A stretch of 64,000 bases of DNA from Romboutsia_E sp900604535 (lineage in GTDB: Bacteria > Bacillota > Clostridia > Peptostreptococcales > Peptostreptococcaceae): positions 26,462-90,461 of the forward strand of contig NZ_UWOT01000014.1 in assembly GCF_900604535.1 (NCBI RefSeq). The letters run 5' to 3'. Positions 26,010 through 34,742 of this stretch are shown here, piece by piece (the stretch's first letter is position 1; each line of letters starts with the position of its first letter). The notes under the pieces are model-generated. The model did no database searches, had not been told where the DNA came from, and saw only the letters and a list, made by a program, of their open reading frames with translations. Both the position numbers and the translations under genes were made by a program.

Positions 26010-27236
26010 CTATTTTATCTTATATTTACTAGTAGATATAAGTTCTTCTATTATTTTATTACTTTCTTCATCTAAATATATCCTATATGTTTTTACTATA
26101 ATATTATCTTTCTTATGTTCTTCCTCTGTTTTTATATAAAGTTTTTGTTTATCCTCTTTACATCCATATATTCTAGATGTTATACATCCATTACCTACTA
26201 TATTATAAATATATATAGGATGTGTAAAATTATTTTTTAACTTTAAATCTGTATATCCATAAGATACACTTGCATCTCTACCTCTTGGAACATATCTAGA
26301 TTGGAATGTATGATTGTGTACTTCTTCTATGCCAACACCAGATAATAGTGCTGCATTATATATAGTAGTAGATACTTGACATACACCACCACCTTCTCCA
26401 TCTACGTATTTACCTCCAACTATGACTTTAGCAGTTTTGTATCCATTGACCCAGTTTCTAGCTCCTGTTGCTTTATTATAAGAAAAAACCTCATTAGGCA
26501 TTATTAACTTATTACTTGTACTCTCTCCTGCAACATGTATATTACTCCCTCTAGACGTACTATCATTGAAGGATGTGCTAAATTGACCTAATATAGTATC
26601 AATAGAATTTATATCTTCTGTTGTTATGCTTGGCTTTACTATTTTTACAGGAAGCTTTATATCTTCTATTTCTTTATTTACCAACATATTATATATTTTT
26701 TCTTTTAACTTTATTACTTCTACTTCTTTTCCTACTTTAGATTCTGTTCTTACTATTTCTCCATAACCTTTAATTTCAAAGTTTGCCTCTGTTACATCTA
26801 CATCAATTTCTTTTCTTATATATTCTATAAACTCACTTAATTTACTTTCATCATAAGTTGCATTAAGATTTATATTGTAATTTTTATTAAACAAAAGCCC
26901 TATTTTTCTTTTTGTATTTTCTAAATTATCATCTGTATTGGTATATAAGTAGGCTTTATTTAAAGCATCTTCTACATTATAGCTCAAATTAATTTTAGAC
27001 GGTTGTAATATCCATGTTTTTTCCTCATAGGTAATTTTTATAGGCTTTATTTTATACTTGTCATTAATTTTATTTAAAGCTTCTTTATATCTCAATCCTC
27101 CTACATCTACATTTTGTATACTTATATTGTTAAATATCTTTTTATCTTCAATATTTTCTAATTTATTCATACCTAATAAAAAAATGCTTAATATTAAAGT
27201 GAAAAATAAATAAGTTAATCTTTTATATCTAACCAT
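26010..27236 (-). CDS. VanW family protein with peptidoglycan-binding-like N-terminal domain
   Basis: 408 aa. An N-terminal membrane anchor (about residues 8-24) is followed by two YoaR/PG_binding_4-like repeats (about 40-200) and the VanW domain at about 215-360, with GQFSTSFNDSTSRGSNIHVA, EVFSYNKATG, GGGVCQVSTTIYNAAL and VHNHTFQSRYVPRGRDASVSYG. The protein is extracellular and membrane-attached. VanW proteins occur with cell-wall genes, but their activity is unknown; no vancomycin resistance should be inferred, as other van genes are absent. Start ATG with AAGGAG. Confidence 0.9.
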   Translation of the reverse strand: MVRYKRLTYLFFTLILSIFLLGMNKLENIEDKKIFNNISIQNVDVGGLRYKEALNKINDKYKIKPIKITYEEKTWILQPSKINLSYNVEDALNKAYLYTNTDDNLENTKRKIGLLFNKNYNINLNATYDESKLSEFIEYIRKEIDVDVTEANFEIKGYGEIVRTESKVGKEVEVIKLKEKIYNMLVNKEIEDIKLPVKIVKPSITTEDINSIDTILGQFSTSFNDSTSRGSNIHVAGESTSNKLIMPNEVFSYNKATGARNWVNGYKTAKVIVGGKYVDGEGGGVCQVSTTIYNAALLSGVGIEEVHNHTFQSRYVPRGRDASVSYGYTDLKLKNNFTHPIYIYNIVGNGCITSRIYGCKEDKQKLYIKTEEEHKKDNIIVKTYRIYLDEESNKIIEELISTSKYKIK

Positions 27237-27380
27237 ATTGTGCTCCTTAGTTTGAAATTATATCTTTATATTTTCCCATAAACAATTTTATATTCTGATA
27301 CATGTCATTCAAAATATGAATATATATTTTTTTTATGCTAATACTTTTAATAAATATTTTTATTTTCATGGAGGTTAATT

Positions 27381-27566
27381 ATGAAAAATTCAAAAGATGA
27401 ATTAAAAGACGCATTTGCCCAACTTCAAAGCGCACAAAGTTGCTTAAATCATGCATTAAAAACTGTAGAAAAACAAAATAATAAACATCAAATAGAAAAT
27501 ACAATAACATATGTAAAAGAAGCTGTGTTTGCAGCTAGCAACGCCTTAGCAAATTACCAAGATTAA
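27381..27566 (+). CDS. Small helical protein, unknown
   Basis: 61 aa. A very good RBS (GGAGGTTAATT) before the ATG and a terminator at 27590 argue that it is translated. The sequence is almost wholly amphipathic helix, with heptad-like A/L spacing in ELKDAFAQLQSAQSCLNHAL and VKEAVFAASNALANY. No signal peptide or membrane segment. It resembles no family that I recognise with confidence. It is divergent from the VanW gene and has its own transcript. Confidence 0.7.
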   Translation: MKNSKDELKDAFAQLQSAQSCLNHALKTVEKQNNKHQIENTITYVKEAVFAASNALANYQD

Positions 27567-27589
27567 TTTATATAATTATCAAAAAATTT

Positions 27590-27617
27590 TTAAGACTTAG
27601 ATTTCTAAGTCTTTTCT
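27590..27617 (+). terminator. Terminator of the 61-aa gene
   Basis: AAGACTTAG and CTAAGTCTT form a 9-bp stem with a 4-base loop followed by TTCTATT. It lies 24 bases after the stop codon. Confidence 0.75.
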
Positions 27618-27724
27618 ATTGTCTTATCTTAATCGTTTTCCTAATTATTATATCATTTCTTCAGATTTCTTATTTTTTTCGATAAAAATCGACTTTTTTC
27701 ACTTTAATTTTTTTAAGTTTATGT

Positions 27725-27900
27725 TATAATATCTTATACTTATTTTTAAGTTACAATATACAGACTATAATATAGTCTGTGACTAGGTTACATACCTATT
27801 TTATATTTACAAATTCACTTTGGAGAAAACATATTTTCTACCTATTATTCGATATGAAATTTATAAATTACTTTATAGGTCTATCCTATAAGATTCGGAG
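27725..27900 (+). promoter_or_regulatory. Promoter and structured leader before the GNAT gene
   Basis: A TATAAT box at 27725-27730 would give a ~170-base untranslated leader. It holds four small inverted repeats: CAGACTATA/TATAGTCTG (27761-27779), TAGGT/ACCTA, AGAAAA/TTTTCT and TATAGG/CCTATA directly before the GGAGG. The rest of the 27618-27908 gap shows no gene. The last helix could affect access to the ribosome site. I cannot assign a riboswitch class. Confidence 0.4.
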
Positions 27901-27908
27901 GTACTTAA

Positions 27909-28502
27909 TTGATAAAAACAATACAATTATCAAAATTTAACGGGAACCCTTGCGAAAATTTATACGGTAATATTTGCTATATAACTAAAGATAAATTTAA
28001 GGACGTTATTAACTTATACAATAAAGTAAACCATTCTATGGAAAATAAAAGCTGGCTTAAATCTCGTGATATATCTTATTTAGAAGATGTATTAGATAAT
28101 GGAGGTTTCATAGTTGGATGCTATATAGAAGATAACTTAGTTGCTTCTGCATTATGTGAAGCACCTAGAGGAGAATATAAAGATATGCTTTTTGAAATTG
28201 GAATGAGCAATGATGATATAGATACTACTTATATCTCTGGATTTGTTATGGTTGATCCAATTTATCGTGGAAATGCTCTTCATCGCATATTACTAGAAAC
28301 TAGAATTGATTTATCAATAGAAAGAGATATGAGAAATATCGTTACTGTTGTTAACTCTCAAAATATATTTAGCTTAAATACAATTTTAAGCTTAGGATTT
28401 GAATTAAAATTAGAAAAACAAAATGAAATTGGATCTATAAGATATGTTCTTCATAAAAATTTAGATAACCTAAGAAGTAAATCAATTGAGATTACAGCTT
28501 AA
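27909..28502 (+). CDS. GNAT family N-acetyltransferase-like protein
   Basis: 197 aa with a TTG start preceded by CGGAGG at seven bases. The GNAT motif A region is visible as ISGFVMVDPIYRGNALHRILLETRID (about residues 108-132), where YRGNAL is in the position of the acetyl-CoA loop (Q/RxxGxG/A). It is followed by a strand and helix with NSQNIFSLNTILSLGFEL, as in motif B. The substrate is unknown. It lies before the ABC export operon, separated by an operator-like palindrome, so any link to export is unproven. Confidence 0.72.
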   Translation: MIKTIQLSKFNGNPCENLYGNICYITKDKFKDVINLYNKVNHSMENKSWLKSRDISYLEDVLDNGGFIVGCYIEDNLVASALCEAPRGEYKDMLFEIGMSNDDIDTTYISGFVMVDPIYRGNALHRILLETRIDLSIERDMRNIVTVVNSQNIFSLNTILSLGFELKLEKQNEIGSIRYVLHKNLDNLRSKSIEITA

Positions 28503-28560
28503 TATATATACTTTAATATTTCTTTCAAAAGTTACAATTTAGTAATTTTTATAATTAGTT

Positions 28561-28601
28561 TTGACTTATTGTACCATTTACCTCTATAATTTTATAGAGG
28601 T
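28561..28601 (+). promoter_or_regulatory. Strong promoter with palindromic operator over the -10 box
   Basis: TTGACT (28561-28566), an 18-base spacer and TATAAT (28585-28590) make a near-consensus sigma-A promoter for the ABC operon. A 22-base perfect palindrome, ACCTCTATAA-TT-TTATAGAGGT (28580-28601), covers the -10 box. A repressor bound there would block transcription. The palindrome with the following T-run could also end the upstream GNAT transcript. Confidence 0.7.
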
Positions 28602-28626
28602 ATTATTTTTTTAAAGGAGTGGGTAT

Positions 28627-29715
28627 ATGTTATTTAAAGATAAATTTAAAAACAAAAAGTCTAAAATCATTATAGGTATTACTACTGCATTATGTTTAAC
28701 TATAGGTATTACTTACGCTTTTAATAGAGGAAAAGATGTTGAGGTAAGTAGTGAAGATGATATTCCTTATATAGAAACTTATGTTATTCCAGAAAATGAA
28801 AAAGTTTATATAAATGGTATAGTTATGCCTAAACAATCTCAGGATATAAACTTGTCAGAAGGCGAAGAAGTTGATAGTTTAAAAGTAGAAAATGGTCAAT
28901 CTGTAAAAAAAGGGGATACACTTTTTACTTGTAAAAATCAATCTATTTTAAACGAAATAAGTGAGCTTAAAGCTCAAATATCTCAATTACAGTCATCTCA
29001 GGATCCTAACGACAATTCACTTAATATTGAGATTAATAAGTTAAATGCTCAAATAAAGTCATTAAGTGAAAAAGCATCAGTTACATATTACGCTCCATTT
29101 GATGGAAATGTACATTTAAACGAAGTTAGTAAAGATTCAGAAGTTGCAAACTCATATATAACGGTTCAAAGTAATGAATTCTATATGCAAGGTCAAGCTA
29201 GTGAACAAGATTTAGCAAAAATAAAAATAGATCAAACTGCAAAAGTTTTAGTGTTCTCTACTAATCAAGAATTGATGGGAAGAATAAGCTTTATATCTCA
29301 AAGGCCTAAAAGTTCTTCATCAAATGACTATCAGCAACAATCTAACTTATCTTACTATGACATAAATATTTCATTTGATAGCCAAGATGGGTTAGTAAAT
29401 GGATTTCATGTTCAAGCATCAGTTATATTAGATGATGCTTATACTAAGGTTCCTGTATCATCTATTCTAGGTTCTGAGGGTGATTACTACGTGTTTAAAG
29501 ACTTAGACGGTATATTAAAAAAACAAGTTGTTGAAATAGATAGCAAAACAGAAGAATTTGCTGTAGTCAAATCTGGTTTAAGTGAAAATGATGTTATATT
29601 AAAAAACCCTACTGAAGAAATGCAAGAAGGACAATCTTTAACTTTATATGAAAATCCAGAAAATATACAAAATACATCTAAAGATATAACAAATGAGGAG
29701 TCTGAAGTTGAGTAG
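28627..29715 (+). CDS. HlyD/MacA-like membrane fusion protein of an ABC exporter
   Basis: 362 aa. An N-terminal membrane anchor (about residues 14-32) is followed by a lipoyl-like half (QSQDINLSEGEEVDSLKVE), a coiled coil (about 110-150, ISELKAQISQLQSSQ and INKLNAQIKSLSEKA), the second lipoyl half and a beta-barrel. This is the periplasmic-adaptor fold as used by Gram-positive MacAB-like systems such as Bacillus YknXYZ. The GGAGTGGGT RBS and overlap with the ATPase gene show an operon. It would act outside the membrane, helping the permease export a peptide or drug. Confidence 0.85.
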   Translation: MLFKDKFKNKKSKIIIGITTALCLTIGITYAFNRGKDVEVSSEDDIPYIETYVIPENEKVYINGIVMPKQSQDINLSEGEEVDSLKVENGQSVKKGDTLFTCKNQSILNEISELKAQISQLQSSQDPNDNSLNIEINKLNAQIKSLSEKASVTYYAPFDGNVHLNEVSKDSEVANSYITVQSNEFYMQGQASEQDLAKIKIDQTAKVLVFSTNQELMGRISFISQRPKSSSSNDYQQQSNLSYYDINISFDSQDGLVNGFHVQASVILDDAYTKVPVSSILGSEGDYYVFKDLDGILKKQVVEIDSKTEEFAVVKSGLSENDVILKNPTEEMQEGQSLTLYENPENIQNTSKDITNEESEVE

Positions 29716-30400
29716 TCTAATAAAGTTACAAAATATAAAAAAATACTATAAGGTAGGGAAAGAAAAAGTTCAAATATTAAAAAGTCTAGATTTAAATATT
29801 CAAAAAGGTGAATTTGTTATGATTATGGGAAAATCAGGTAGTGGAAAGACAACCTTACTTAATATTTTAGGATTTTTGGATAAATTTGATGAAGGTGACT
29901 ATTTATTCAATAATGAGAATGTAAGTAAACTTAACGAAAACCAACGTTCCGTTTTTAGAAATAAAAATATAGGATTTATATTCCAGCAATTTAATTTAAT
30001 AGATAGTTTAAATATATATCAAAATGTTGAGCTTCCACTGATTTACAATAAATCAAATAAAAAAGAAAATAGAAATATAGTAGAAAAATGTTTATCTGAT
30101 GTAGGTCTTTTAGAAAAAATAAATCAATTTCCTAAACAATTATCTGGAGGTCAACAACAACGTATAGCTATTGCTAGAGCGTTAGTTAATGATCCTCAAA
30201 TAATATTCGCAGATGAACCTACAGGAGCTTTAGATAGTGAAACTAGCAAAGAGATAATGGAATTATTAAGAGAACTTAATTATAATGGTAAAACTATCAT
30301 TATGGTCACTCATGATCAAGATTTAACTAAGTATGCTACTAAAGTCATAACTTTAAAAGATGGTGCTTTTACTTCATTGGAGGTGCCCCTATGGACTTAA
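29708..30400 (+). CDS. MacB-type ABC transporter ATP-binding protein
   Basis: 230 aa from the TTG at 29708, which has GAGGAG eight bases upstream; an in-frame ATG at 29693 lacks an RBS. Walker A GKSGSGKTT, Q-loop FQQFNL, signature LSGGQQQRIAIARAL, Walker B IIFADEPTGALD and switch His in VTHDQD are all intact. This pattern is typical of the LolD/MacB (o228) branch. It overlaps the adaptor gene by eight bases and the permease gene by ten, so synthesis of the three is coupled. Confidence 0.93.
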   Translation: MSSLIKLQNIKKYYKVGKEKVQILKSLDLNIQKGEFVMIMGKSGSGKTTLLNILGFLDKFDEGDYLFNNENVSKLNENQRSVFRNKNIGFIFQQFNLIDSLNIYQNVELPLIYNKSNKKENRNIVEKCLSDVGLLEKINQFPKQLSGGQQQRIAIARALVNDPQIIFADEPTGALDSETSKEIMELLRELNYNGKTIIMVTHDQDLTKYATKVITLKDGAFTSLEVPLWT

Positions 30401-31632
30401 TAAAAAATGCTTTAGTAAATATAAAAGGTCATAAACTTCGTGTTTTTATGGCTCTTATATGGATAATTATTGGTATCACATCAGTTATATTAATAAGCTC
30501 AATAGGTAATGGCTTAAAAGAGGAAGTTAGCAAAACTGTTACTAATGTTGGCCCAAATAAAACTAGTATATATTTTGAATCTGAAAATGCATATATGAAT
30601 GACTATAATATATTTTTATCACCTTTTACTTATTCAGATATAGAGGAATTATCATTTATAGATGGTGTTGAGAAAATAGGTCCTACTAACTCTGGTATAG
30701 ATGAAAGCTCTATATATTCATTCGATGCTTCTTTTGATAAAAAAACAACATACATAGATCTATCTCCTCTTAAGGAAGATTCTAACACGAACACCTTATA
30801 TGGTAGAAGTTTCTCATTAGATGATGAGGATAGAAATGTAATTATGATTACTATGCAAAATGCTACAGACTTATTTAATTCTCCTGAGGATGCAATTGGT
30901 AAGGGTATTACTATAAACGGATATATATTTGAAGTTATCGGAGTTCTTGATGAAAATTACGCTTCTGATATGTATGATACTTCTTATAATTATGACGAAT
31001 ACTATAATATGCCAACTGCTTATGTGCCAAATAAATCATTTGAAAATTTGGTTAAGCAATACGATTACTCTACTGAAATTTATGGATTAGATCTAGTCGC
31101 TTCAAAAAATTATGATGTTTTTGAAGTTGCCAATAAAGTCATTGAAAGATTATATAACTTACATCCAAGTATAGAAGGTACTTATATGACAGAAGATTTA
31201 TCTTATTTAGCTGAGTCTCAAATGTACGAACTAGAGTCTATGACTTCAAGTATAAATAAAGTTGTCATTCTTATAACTTTTATATCTCTATTTGTTGGTG
31301 GCATTGGCGTTATGAATGTCATGTATGTATCTGTAATGGAAAGACAAAGAGAAATAGGTATAAGAAGAGCTATTGGTGCAAAACCTAGAGCTATACTAAT
31401 ACAGTTTTTAGTTGAAAGTATTTGTATAACCATATTAGGAGGAGTACTAGGTATAATTGTTGGTCTATTTGCAACTAATTATGCAGCAAACTATATTCCT
31501 TTTAAGGCAATACCGAGTGTTAATAGTATTTTATTTGCTAGTATAATTACAATATTAGTTGGTGTTATATTTGGAATTGTACCTGCTTTTAAAGCATCTA
31601 GATTAGATCCTATAAAAGCTATTTATAAATAA
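30391..31632 (+). CDS. MacB/FtsX-type ABC transporter permease
   Basis: 413 aa. One N-terminal membrane span (about residues 15-38), a ~230-residue extracellular MacB-PCD domain, and three C-terminal spans in the FtsX domain (about 285-400), with FVGGIGVMNVMYVSVMERQREIGIRRAIGAKPRAI as the coupling region. Single intact permease gene. RBS GGAGG before the ATG. With the adaptor and ATPase it completes a tripartite-like exporter. In Gram-positive bacteria such systems often protect against or export antimicrobial peptides. Confidence 0.92.
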   Translation: MDLIKNALVNIKGHKLRVFMALIWIIIGITSVILISSIGNGLKEEVSKTVTNVGPNKTSIYFESENAYMNDYNIFLSPFTYSDIEELSFIDGVEKIGPTNSGIDESSIYSFDASFDKKTTYIDLSPLKEDSNTNTLYGRSFSLDDEDRNVIMITMQNATDLFNSPEDAIGKGITINGYIFEVIGVLDENYASDMYDTSYNYDEYYNMPTAYVPNKSFENLVKQYDYSTEIYGLDLVASKNYDVFEVANKVIERLYNLHPSIEGTYMTEDLSYLAESQMYELESMTSSINKVVILITFISLFVGGIGVMNVMYVSVMERQREIGIRRAIGAKPRAILIQFLVESICITILGGVLGIIVGLFATNYAANYIPFKAIPSVNSILFASIITILVGVIFGIVPAFKASRLDPIKAIYK

Positions 31633-31731
31633 AATTATATTCATATAAACATCCATGTATATTTAAATTTTCTATAGAAGATACTAATATAGAAAATTGA
31701 TTTACATTTAAGTTTTCTAGGAGTTGTTTAT

Positions 31732-32124
31732 ATGAAAAAATTTAAATTTATTTTATCTGTAATATGTTTATTATTTTTATTTACAGTGGTATCATATGGT
31801 GATTATTCTTCAATAACAGGCGAAAATAGTTATGAAGAAACTTATGAGAAACATTATCCTGTGATAAAAATTACTAATCATAGTAGTAAAGATATAACAG
31901 TTGAATGGGGAGCCTATGGAGATGCATTTCAAGGAGATATTTCTGTTCCTGCTAATTCAACAGTCAGATTGGAATTAGAAGAGCTATCTTTTTTAGGTGC
32001 AGATAATGAAACAACTACAGTTTGGTTAACATGGACAGAAGAAGGATCTTTAAAACCAAAGGGTACAGATGTAATCACACTACCATTTGAACTAAAAGAT
32101 ACTCATCAACCAGAGTTTGGATAA
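31732..32124 (+). CDS. Small secreted protein encoded downstream of the ABC exporter
   Basis: 130 aa. A signal peptide (about residues 1-24, ending VVSYG) is followed by a soluble, acidic, beta-strand-like domain with IKITNHSSKDITVEWGAYGD and a Trp-rich VWLTWTEEG. No Cys and no known family. RBS TAGGAG. The 100-base gap from the permease contains a weak hairpin (ATTTTCTAT/ATAGAAAAT), so it may be expressed with the exporter or separately. It might be exported or serve as a ligand-binding accessory; this is inference from position. Confidence 0.7.
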   Translation: MKKFKFILSVICLLFLFTVVSYGDYSSITGENSYEETYEKHYPVIKITNHSSKDITVEWGAYGDAFQGDISVPANSTVRLELEELSFLGADNETTTVWLTWTEEGSLKPKGTDVITLPFELKDTHQPEFG

Positions 32125-32130
32125 AAGTAA

Positions 32131-32168
32131 AAAAATACCTTAGCATGTAAAACCGCTAAGGTATTTTT
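32131..32168. terminator. Bidirectional terminator between the secreted protein and reverse rubrerythrin 2
   Basis: AAAAATACCTTAGC and GCTAAGGTATTTTT form a perfect 14-bp stem with a 10-base loop, lying between convergent genes. Confidence 0.9.
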
Positions 32169-32189
32169 ATTAATAAACTAAATTATATA

Positions 32190-32744
32190 TTAATTTTGCT
32201 TACCGAAATGTCTTTCTAATAATCCTAAGAATGCTTTACCATGTCTAGCTTCATCTTTACACATTTCATGAACTGTATCATGTATAGCATCTAATCCTAA
32301 CTCTTTAGCTCTCTTAGCTAATTTTAATTTTCCATCAGTTGCACCGTATTCAGCTTCAACTCTTACTCTTAAGTTTTCTTTAGTATCAGCAACAACTACT
32401 TCTCCTAATAATTCAGCAAATTTAGCAGCATGTTCTGCTTCTTCAAATGCTATTCTCTTGTAAGCTTCTGCTACTTCTGGATATCCTTCTCTATCAGCTT
32501 GTCTACTCATTGCTAAGTACATTCCTACTTCTGTACATTCTCCAACAAAGTTAGCTCTTAATCCTTCTATAACTTCTTCGTCTACTCCTTGAGCTACACC
32601 TATTCTGTGTTCATCAGCCCACTTTAATTCTCCTGACATTTCTTCGAATTTGTCAGCTCCAACTTTACATACTGGACATACAACACCTTCTATAGAATCT
32701 GCTTCGTGGATGTATCCACATACTGTACATACGAATTTTTTCAT
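32190..32744 (-). CDS. Reverse rubrerythrin, copy 2
   Basis: 184 aa with the same order of domains as the copy at 25268: rubredoxin site CTVCGYIHEADS...CPVCKVG (residues 6-29), then the diiron domain with EEAEHAAKF and EARHGKAFL. Differences are concentrated at EGVVCPV, the linker and the C-terminus (ERHFGKQN), so this is a true paralogue and not a recent copy. The function is peroxide and oxygen reduction in the cytoplasm. It has a good RBS and its own terminator. Confidence 0.93.
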   Translation of the reverse strand: MKKFVCTVCGYIHEADSIEGVVCPVCKVGADKFEEMSGELKWADEHRIGVAQGVDEEVIEGLRANFVGECTEVGMYLAMSRQADREGYPEVAEAYKRIAFEEAEHAAKFAELLGEVVVADTKENLRVRVEAEYGATDGKLKLAKRAKELGLDAIHDTVHEMCKDEARHGKAFLGLLERHFGKQN

Positions 32745-32916
32745 ATTTTCTCTCCTCCATTTGATGTATTAAATTACAAAATCATATTTATTATAATATG
32801 TTTTTACCCCCATTTTTTGGTTTTAAACAAATAATATGAATTTTTTATAATTTTTTTGACTTATACTCTTATATATTACCATTTTATGTATAAAAATATC
32901 AAGATTAATTATTATT

Positions 32917-33450
32917 TTATAAATCATTTCCTAACATCATATAGATTGATTCTATTTTATCTTTATTTTCCTCATTTCCTTTTTCGTATAAGTGTACGCA
33001 GTTTCTAGGTTTAGTTTTATTGTTTATTAATTTATTTGCAAATGATAAACAAGTAACTTCATTACACTTTCCACAATTTATCTTAGGAAGATATTTATAA
33101 ACTTCTATCGGACTGGGAAGTTTCCTCATTTCATATGAAGGTTTTATTTCATCTTTATTTTCATTCACTTTATTTATAAGATTTTTTATATAATCCAAAG
33201 TCTCAAATGCATCAGTTTCATTAAGCAATTTTGATACATTTATAGCTTCATCATACATGATAATAATTTTAGGACCATAATTTAACGTAAATGTATTTGC
33301 TTTTTTATTATAAATACCTGATTTACAATATGTGTTTAAATATGGAAATATTCCACTTATATTTCTACTTGGTATAGCCTTTATTCTTATCCTAAGCGAA
33401 TCTGTAGTACATGGCTGAATAAAGCTTAAAGTTAATTTATCTAAATACAT
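32917..33450 (-). CDS. Fe-S cluster domain protein paired with cysteine desulfurase
   Basis: 177 aa. The C-terminal part has INCGKCNEVTCLSFANKLI with a fourth Cys in PRNCVHLY (about residues 125-155), a CxxC-x4-C...C pattern of the 4Fe-4S domain seen in CO dehydrogenase/acetyl-CoA synthase-type proteins and in RnfB. The N-terminal ~110 residues contain a short Cys stretch (PCTTDS, YCKSG) and are not recognised. It starts 14 bases after the cysteine desulfurase stop, so the two are cotranscribed. It could be a cluster carrier or an acceptor of sulfur from that enzyme (inference). Confidence 0.75.
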   Translation of the reverse strand: MYLDKLTLSFIQPCTTDSLRIRIKAIPSRNISGIFPYLNTYCKSGIYNKKANTFTLNYGPKIIIMYDEAINVSKLLNETDAFETLDYIKNLINKVNENKDEIKPSYEMRKLPSPIEVYKYLPKINCGKCNEVTCLSFANKLINNKTKPRNCVHLYEKGNEENKDKIESIYMMLGNDL

Positions 33451-33464
33451 ATATATTCCCCTTT

Positions 33465-34607
33465 TTATTTTTGAATTTTATTTAAAGCATATACTAATTT
33501 ATCAATATCTTCTTTTTCATTAAAATATCCAATACCTACTCTTAGTGTTCCTATATCTTTAGTTCCTATTAAGTCATGAGCACTTGGAGCACAATGTAAT
33601 CCTGCTCTTACCATAATATCATATTTACTATCAAGAACATAAGCAACATCCTCAGCTCTCATACCTTTTATATTAAATGATATTACACCTAAAATATCAT
33701 CACTTTTTTTAGGCCCATATATTTCCATATTTTTTACAAATCGAAGCTTTTCCAAAGCATACTTTGTGATCTCAGTTTCTTTTTTGTGGATTTTATCAAT
33801 TCCTTCAGATTTTATATATTTAACAGACTCTAAAAGGCCTGCTATACCACCTACATTTAAAGTTCCTGTTTCCAATTTGTTAGGATAATAATCAGGCTGA
33901 TATTCATAAGCTGAATCTCCTCCCGTACCTCCGCTCTTTAAAGGTTCTATATTATACTCACAATTTATTAATAGTCCACCAGTTCCCATTGGTCCTAATA
34001 AGCTCTTATGTCCTGTGAATGCTAATAAATCTATATTATCTTCTTTAACATCAATAGGAAGTACACCTGCGGTTTGAGCTGCATCAACTAAGAATGGTAT
34101 TTTTCTAATTCTTGATATTCTTCCTATTTCTTTTATCGGTTGTATTGTTCCTAATACATTCGATGCATGAGTAAAAATTATTAATGCTGTATTATCTCTA
34201 ATACTTTTATTTATCTCTTCTATATTTGTGTGACCTTCTTTAGTAGCATCTATTTTTGTTATACTTATTTTTCTTTCTTTTTCTAAAGTTTTTAGGCATC
34301 TCCAAACTGCATTATGTTCTAAACTACTTGTTACTACATGGTCACCTTCTTTTAATATCCCTCTTATAGCTAAATTTAAAGACTCCGTCACATTTGATGT
34401 AAAAATGACTCTTTTAGGATCATCAAAGTTAAATAAAGATGCAATTTCTTTTCTTGCGTTATAAACTAGAAAATCTGATTCCATTGCTTTTTGATATGAT
34501 CCCCTACCTGAACTCGTACCATTATTTATCATAAAATCATAAACTGCATTTGCTACTACCTTTGGCTTTGGATAAGATGTAGCTGCATTGTCTAAGTATA
34601 TCCCCAT
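33465..34607 (-). CDS. Cysteine desulfurase family protein (class V aminotransferase)
   Basis: 380-aa PLP enzyme. Landmarks: YLDNAATSYPKP (residues 4-15), TSNVTESLNLAIRG, SLEHNAVWR, the PLP lysine in LAFTGHKSLLGPMG (about residue 205) and the C-terminal RAGLHCAPSAHDLIGT with the likely catalytic Cys. It resembles the SufS/Csd-like group II enzymes annotated as 'cysteine desulfurase family' in clostridia. It would release sulfur from cysteine for an unknown acceptor. RBS AAGGGGG. The iron-sulfur protein directly downstream is a probable partner. Confidence 0.9.
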   Translation of the reverse strand: MGIYLDNAATSYPKPKVVANAVYDFMINNGTSSGRGSYQKAMESDFLVYNARKEIASLFNFDDPKRVIFTSNVTESLNLAIRGILKEGDHVVTSSLEHNAVWRCLKTLEKERKISITKIDATKEGHTNIEEINKSIRDNTALIIFTHASNVLGTIQPIKEIGRISRIRKIPFLVDAAQTAGVLPIDVKEDNIDLLAFTGHKSLLGPMGTGGLLINCEYNIEPLKSGGTGGDSAYEYQPDYYPNKLETGTLNVGGIAGLLESVKYIKSEGIDKIHKKETEITKYALEKLRFVKNMEIYGPKKSDDILGVISFNIKGMRAEDVAYVLDSKYDIMVRAGLHCAPSAHDLIGTKDIGTLRVGIGYFNEKEDIDKLVYALNKIQK

Positions 34608-34671
34608 ATTATCCCCCTTTTAATATGCTTCTTCTTATTTTAATATTAACATATTAACTAATATTTCGCAT

Positions 34672-34713
34672 AAAAATAGGGTGCATAAATATGTATTTAT
34701 TCACCCTATTTTT
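34672..34713 (-). terminator. Terminator after the SASP-like gene
   Basis: AAAAATAGGGTG and CACCCTATTTTT form a perfect 12-bp stem around 18 bases. It lies about 30 bases after the minus-strand stop at 34743, between it and the cysteine desulfurase gene. Confidence 0.85.
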
Positions 34714-34742
34714 ATTATATTTTATTTAATAATTTTTACGCT

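Noticed and set aside
26010..27236. Vancomycin resistance from the VanW homologue
   Set aside because: No VanA/H/X or other resistance genes; VanW-family proteins are widespread in clostridia.
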